A DNA stretch of 64,000 nucleotides. Origin: UBA8106 sp964569695 (GTDB lineage: Bacteria > Acidobacteriota > Vicinamibacteria > Vicinamibacterales > UBA823). Of this stretch, positions 61,781-64,000 are shown piece by piece. The position numbers and the translations under genes are program-made. Within the stretch, counting starts at the first letter, position 1. Each line of letters starts with the position of its first letter. A model generated the notes under the pieces. It ran no database searches. It was not told where the DNA came from and saw only the letters and a program-made list of their open reading frames with translations. The DNA lies in NCBI GenBank assembly GCA_964569695.1, contig CAZMUA010000017.1, positions 4,710 through 68,709 on the forward strand, in the 5' to 3' direction.

Positions 61781-62515
61781 ATGTCCACGTTCACTGCTGA
61801 ATTACTCGGCACGATGATTCTTGTCCTATTGGGTGATGGCGTTGTCGCCAATGTCCTCTTGAGTCGATCGAAAGGGTATGGAAGTGGTTGGATAGTGATC
61901 ACAACGGGCTGGGGTCTGGCTGTTGCGATTGCTGTCTATATGGTTGGTGCTGTCAGCGGCGCGCATATCAATCCAGCGGTGACGATTGGTTTGGCATCGG
62001 TTGGTCTATTTCCTTGGACCGAGGTTCCTTTCTATGTGGTTGCACAGTTGGTCGGCGCTTTCTTTGGTGCGGTGCTGGTCTGGTTGGTTTACCAGCCTCT
62101 GTGGGCGGAAACCGAAAATCCAGATGCGAAATTAGCGGTATTTTGTACGGCACCCGCGGTACGGAAGCCGACGATGAATCTGATAACTGAGATTATTGGC
62201 ACGTTCGTGCTGGTTCTTGGAGTCTTGGCGATTCTAGCGCCGGTCAATCTGAACCCCGAAACTGGATTTCCTCAAGGGTTTGGTCCTTTTCTGGTTGGCG
62301 TGTTGGTCTGGTCGATAGGGTTATCACTTGGTGGTTCAACTGGGTATGCGATTAATCCTGCTCGTGATCTTGGACCACGTTTGGCTCATTTCGTGCTGCC
62401 CATTAGTGGTAAACGAGATTCGGATTGGTCGTACGCCTGGGTTCCCGTTATCGGTCCCATTATCGGTGGTTTCCTAGGCGCTGTCTGTTATCAGATGATA
62501 TGGGCCCGATTTTAA
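61781..62515 (+). CDS. glpF: Aquaglyceroporin (MIP family, GlpF-like)
   Basis: 244 aa channel with six membrane helices and both NPA boxes: HINPAVTIG and YAINPARDLGPR. The Asp after the second NPAR is the glycerol-facilitator signature, so glycerol rather than water transport is likely. A GAGGAG ribosome-binding site precedes the ATG. There is no glpK or glpD adjacent, so the partner kinase is elsewhere. Confidence 0.93.
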   Translation: MSTFTAELLGTMILVLLGDGVVANVLLSRSKGYGSGWIVITTGWGLAVAIAVYMVGAVSGAHINPAVTIGLASVGLFPWTEVPFYVVAQLVGAFFGAVLVWLVYQPLWAETENPDAKLAVFCTAPAVRKPTMNLITEIIGTFVLVLGVLAILAPVNLNPETGFPQGFGPFLVGVLVWSIGLSLGGSTGYAINPARDLGPRLAHFVLPISGKRDSDWSYAWVPVIGPIIGGFLGAVCYQMIWARF

Positions 62516-62570
62516 AGCAAGCATGGTTGCTTCCTTCTCTTTTCGCTGCACAGCTTGAATAGGGATTCGC

Positions 62571-63470
62571 GTGTCAACTGGCGTCCGCCTTTCCGTTGTC
62601 CTTGCTTTTGCAACCGTCTACATTGTGTGGGGTACGACCTATCTCGCTATTCGATTTGGTATCGAGACCATACCGGTGTTTTTGATGGCTGGGGTTCGAT
62701 TCATTTTGGGGGGGGCGCTGTTCTACCAGTGGGCGAGTACTCGTACAGACGAGACGCCCAACCCTGAACACTGGAAGTCGGCGTTCATTATTGGCGGCTT
62801 AATGGTTGCCTGCGGCATTGGGGGTGTGACTTGGACAGAACAGTTCGTGCCATCCGGCCTGACAGCCTTAATGATTGCTATTGTTCCCTTTTGGATTATT
62901 TTGATGGATTGGTTAAGACCAGGGGGTGCACCTCCCGTTGGGGCGGTGGTTTTCGGATTAGTCATTGGCTTCATCGGACTTGGACTCTTGATCAGCCCTA
63001 GCGAGATAGGAGGTGTTTCAGAAATCGATCCGAGAGGTGCTGGAGCTATCTTGTTCGCTACGCTGTGCTGGTCGACGGGTTCCATCTATTCGCGGCATGC
63101 ACCCCAACCAAGGTTTCAGCCACTTGCGGTGGGCATGCAAATGATGTGTGGCGGCCTGATCTTATTAAGCGTCAGCCTGGCGATAGGTGAACTGAGCCAA
63201 TTTAATATGGCCACGCTGTCGCTGCGGTCGGTAATGGCGGTCGTGTACCTGATTGGTCCAGGATCGATAGCCTATGCCATGTACCTGTTTCTGCTAAAGG
63301 CTTCAACCCCAGCAAAAGCTGCAACGTACACTTATGTCAATCCAATCATCGCTCTGATCGTTGGCGCATGGCTTGGAGGCGAGGTAATGAGTAATTGGAC
63401 GCTTGCCTGCTCGGCGGTGATTATTCTCGGGGTAGTGGTCACAATCACCGCCAAGATGCAGGTCAAGTAA
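62571..63470 (+). CDS. EamA/DMT-family transporter
   Basis: 299 aa with ten membrane helices in two EamA halves (about 7-140 and 155-295), like YedA. The first half begins VYIVWGTTYLAIRFGIETIPVF and the second ends with APxKAATYTYVNPIIALIVG-like sequence, typical of drug/metabolite exporters. It starts with GTG and has a GGGATT site upstream. Substrate unknown; amino acid or metabolite efflux is the usual guess. It converges on the aldolase-like gene. Confidence 0.9.
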   Translation: MSTGVRLSVVLAFATVYIVWGTTYLAIRFGIETIPVFLMAGVRFILGGALFYQWASTRTDETPNPEHWKSAFIIGGLMVACGIGGVTWTEQFVPSGLTALMIAIVPFWIILMDWLRPGGAPPVGAVVFGLVIGFIGLGLLISPSEIGGVSEIDPRGAGAILFATLCWSTGSIYSRHAPQPRFQPLAVGMQMMCGGLILLSVSLAIGELSQFNMATLSLRSVMAVVYLIGPGSIAYAMYLFLLKASTPAKAATYTYVNPIIALIVGAWLGGEVMSNWTLACSAVIILGVVVTITAKMQVK

Positions 63471-63512
63471 AATGGTTTCCTGCTGTACCTATAGCGACGC
63501 AGCGAGGCAGTA

Positions 63513-64000
63513 TTATTGGTTCTTACCGCGCGCAGCGATGGGCCAGATCGCTTCAACCTGGTCGTTCCGTGTTGCGTAGATGCGATCGTAAAGGTTCACC
63601 ACTGGGTCACAATGTGACACGACCAATTCAAGCGTCTCGCCGGTCTGATAGGTGCGACTTGGGTTTTCGTATCTAATGGTACCGAACTCATCTGATCCGC
63701 TAGTGTAAGACATACCCGTTTCTCCCACGACACTCGGCCAAGGCCGATTGATAGTGCAGGATTTAGCGCCAGCGTCCGTGGTAGCGCGTCCTTCGTATTG
63801 GGAAGTCAAAACCGTCGTTACGATTGTGAGTGACGGAGCAAAGTCTGTGTATGTCTCGTTGTTGTCACGGCTTCCAATACTTATGTACGAAGTATCCATG
63901 AAGATGTAGCTTCCCGATTGCACGTCGGTGAAGCCAGGGGTTTCATGGTCCATGTTATAGGTGCCTGTTCCACCACCACTAAAGATTTTCATGTTAAGCC
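63513..64000 (-). CDS. D-threonine aldolase-like protein (3' part; 5' end outside window)
   Basis: Frame open to the window edge, with about 160 C-terminal residues visible of a family of about 370. The region FSGGGTGTYNMDHETPGFTD, GSYIFMDTSY and the metal site His-Cys-Asp in LVVSHCDPVVNLYDRIY match the C-terminal domain of PLP-dependent D-threonine aldolase/D-serine dehydratase-like (DSD1) enzymes. The Met at 63992 is internal. The PLP lysine lies outside the window. Confidence 0.85.
   Translation of the reverse strand, partial: LNMKIFSGGGTGTYNMDHETPGFTDVQSGSYIFMDTSYISIGSRDNNETYTDFAPSLTIVTTVLTSQYEGRATTDAGAKSCTINRPWPSVVGETGMSYTSGSDEFGTIRYENPSRTYQTGETLELVVSHCDPVVNLYDRIYATRNDQVEAIWPIAARGKNQ

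Overview
The window looks like chromosomal DNA of a Gram-negative, aerobic heterotroph with a moderate base composition (about half G+C by eye). I infer an Acidobacteriota-type genome, possibly a Vicinamibacteria relative. The reasons are an outer-membrane peptidase-MA/beta-propeller/beta-barrel protein, a DUF3014 protein, a YpdA-type reductase, aerobic benzoyl-CoA (box) genes and a CUAEP-tail radical SAM protein. No rRNA, tRNA, phage, IS element or CRISPR array was seen. The taxonomic call is inference; there is no marker gene to settle it.

Layout. 1-5955: cell-shape/elongasome operon (mreC partial, mreD, PBP2, rodA) followed by RNase G. 5988-12745: a nucleoside salvage run (pyrimidine-nucleoside phosphorylase, CNT transporter, purine nucleoside phosphorylase, mtnA) leading into tsaD and a Nudix hydrolase. 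12838-16103: two tandemly duplicated dicarboxylate/glutamate-type symporters around an HD hydrolase. 16137-23456: thiolase, folE, a secreted protein, YpdA-like reductase, Lon-like substrate-binding protein, lipA, a FEN-like exonuclease and a UPF0173 hydrolase. 23481-30898: aromatic/acyl-CoA catabolism, with a PaaK-type CoA ligase and a double-OsmC protein divergent from boxC, boxB, a 3-hydroxyacyl-CoA dehydrogenase and an enoyl-CoA hydratase. 31103-32466: ferredoxin and an isolated nuoB-nuoI pair. 32644-39048: envelope proteins (TPR/aspartic protease, large peptidase-barrel protein, TlpA thioredoxin).

39174-43309 is the most interesting part: a sodium/solute symporter, a radical SAM gene and an ATP-grasp ligase in one direction. 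The radical SAM reading frame apparently ends Trp-Tyr-Cys-TGA. Reading the TGA (41955-41957) as selenocysteine gives the tail Cys-Sec-Ala-Glu-Pro plus eight more residues to a TAA. A hairpin with an AGGUA loop lies at the spacing expected of a bacterial SECIS element. I therefore annotate the gene as a selenoprotein, 40596-41993.

43282-64000: YggX, a molybdopterin oxidoreductase, a DUF3810 protein, a betaine/choline-type ABC transporter, a CUT2 sugar ABC transporter whose ATPase gene is broken by two lesions, hflKC, small redox proteins, a galT-galK operon with three trailing genes, an aquaglyceroporin, an EamA transporter and the 3' part of a D-threonine aldolase-like gene.

A recurring feature is a -10-like hexamer ending 6-10 nt before a start codon that lacks a Shine-Dalgarno sequence (pyrimidine-nucleoside phosphorylase, thiolase, folE, boxC, sugar-binding lipoprotein, galT). 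This suggests that leaderless transcripts are common here.
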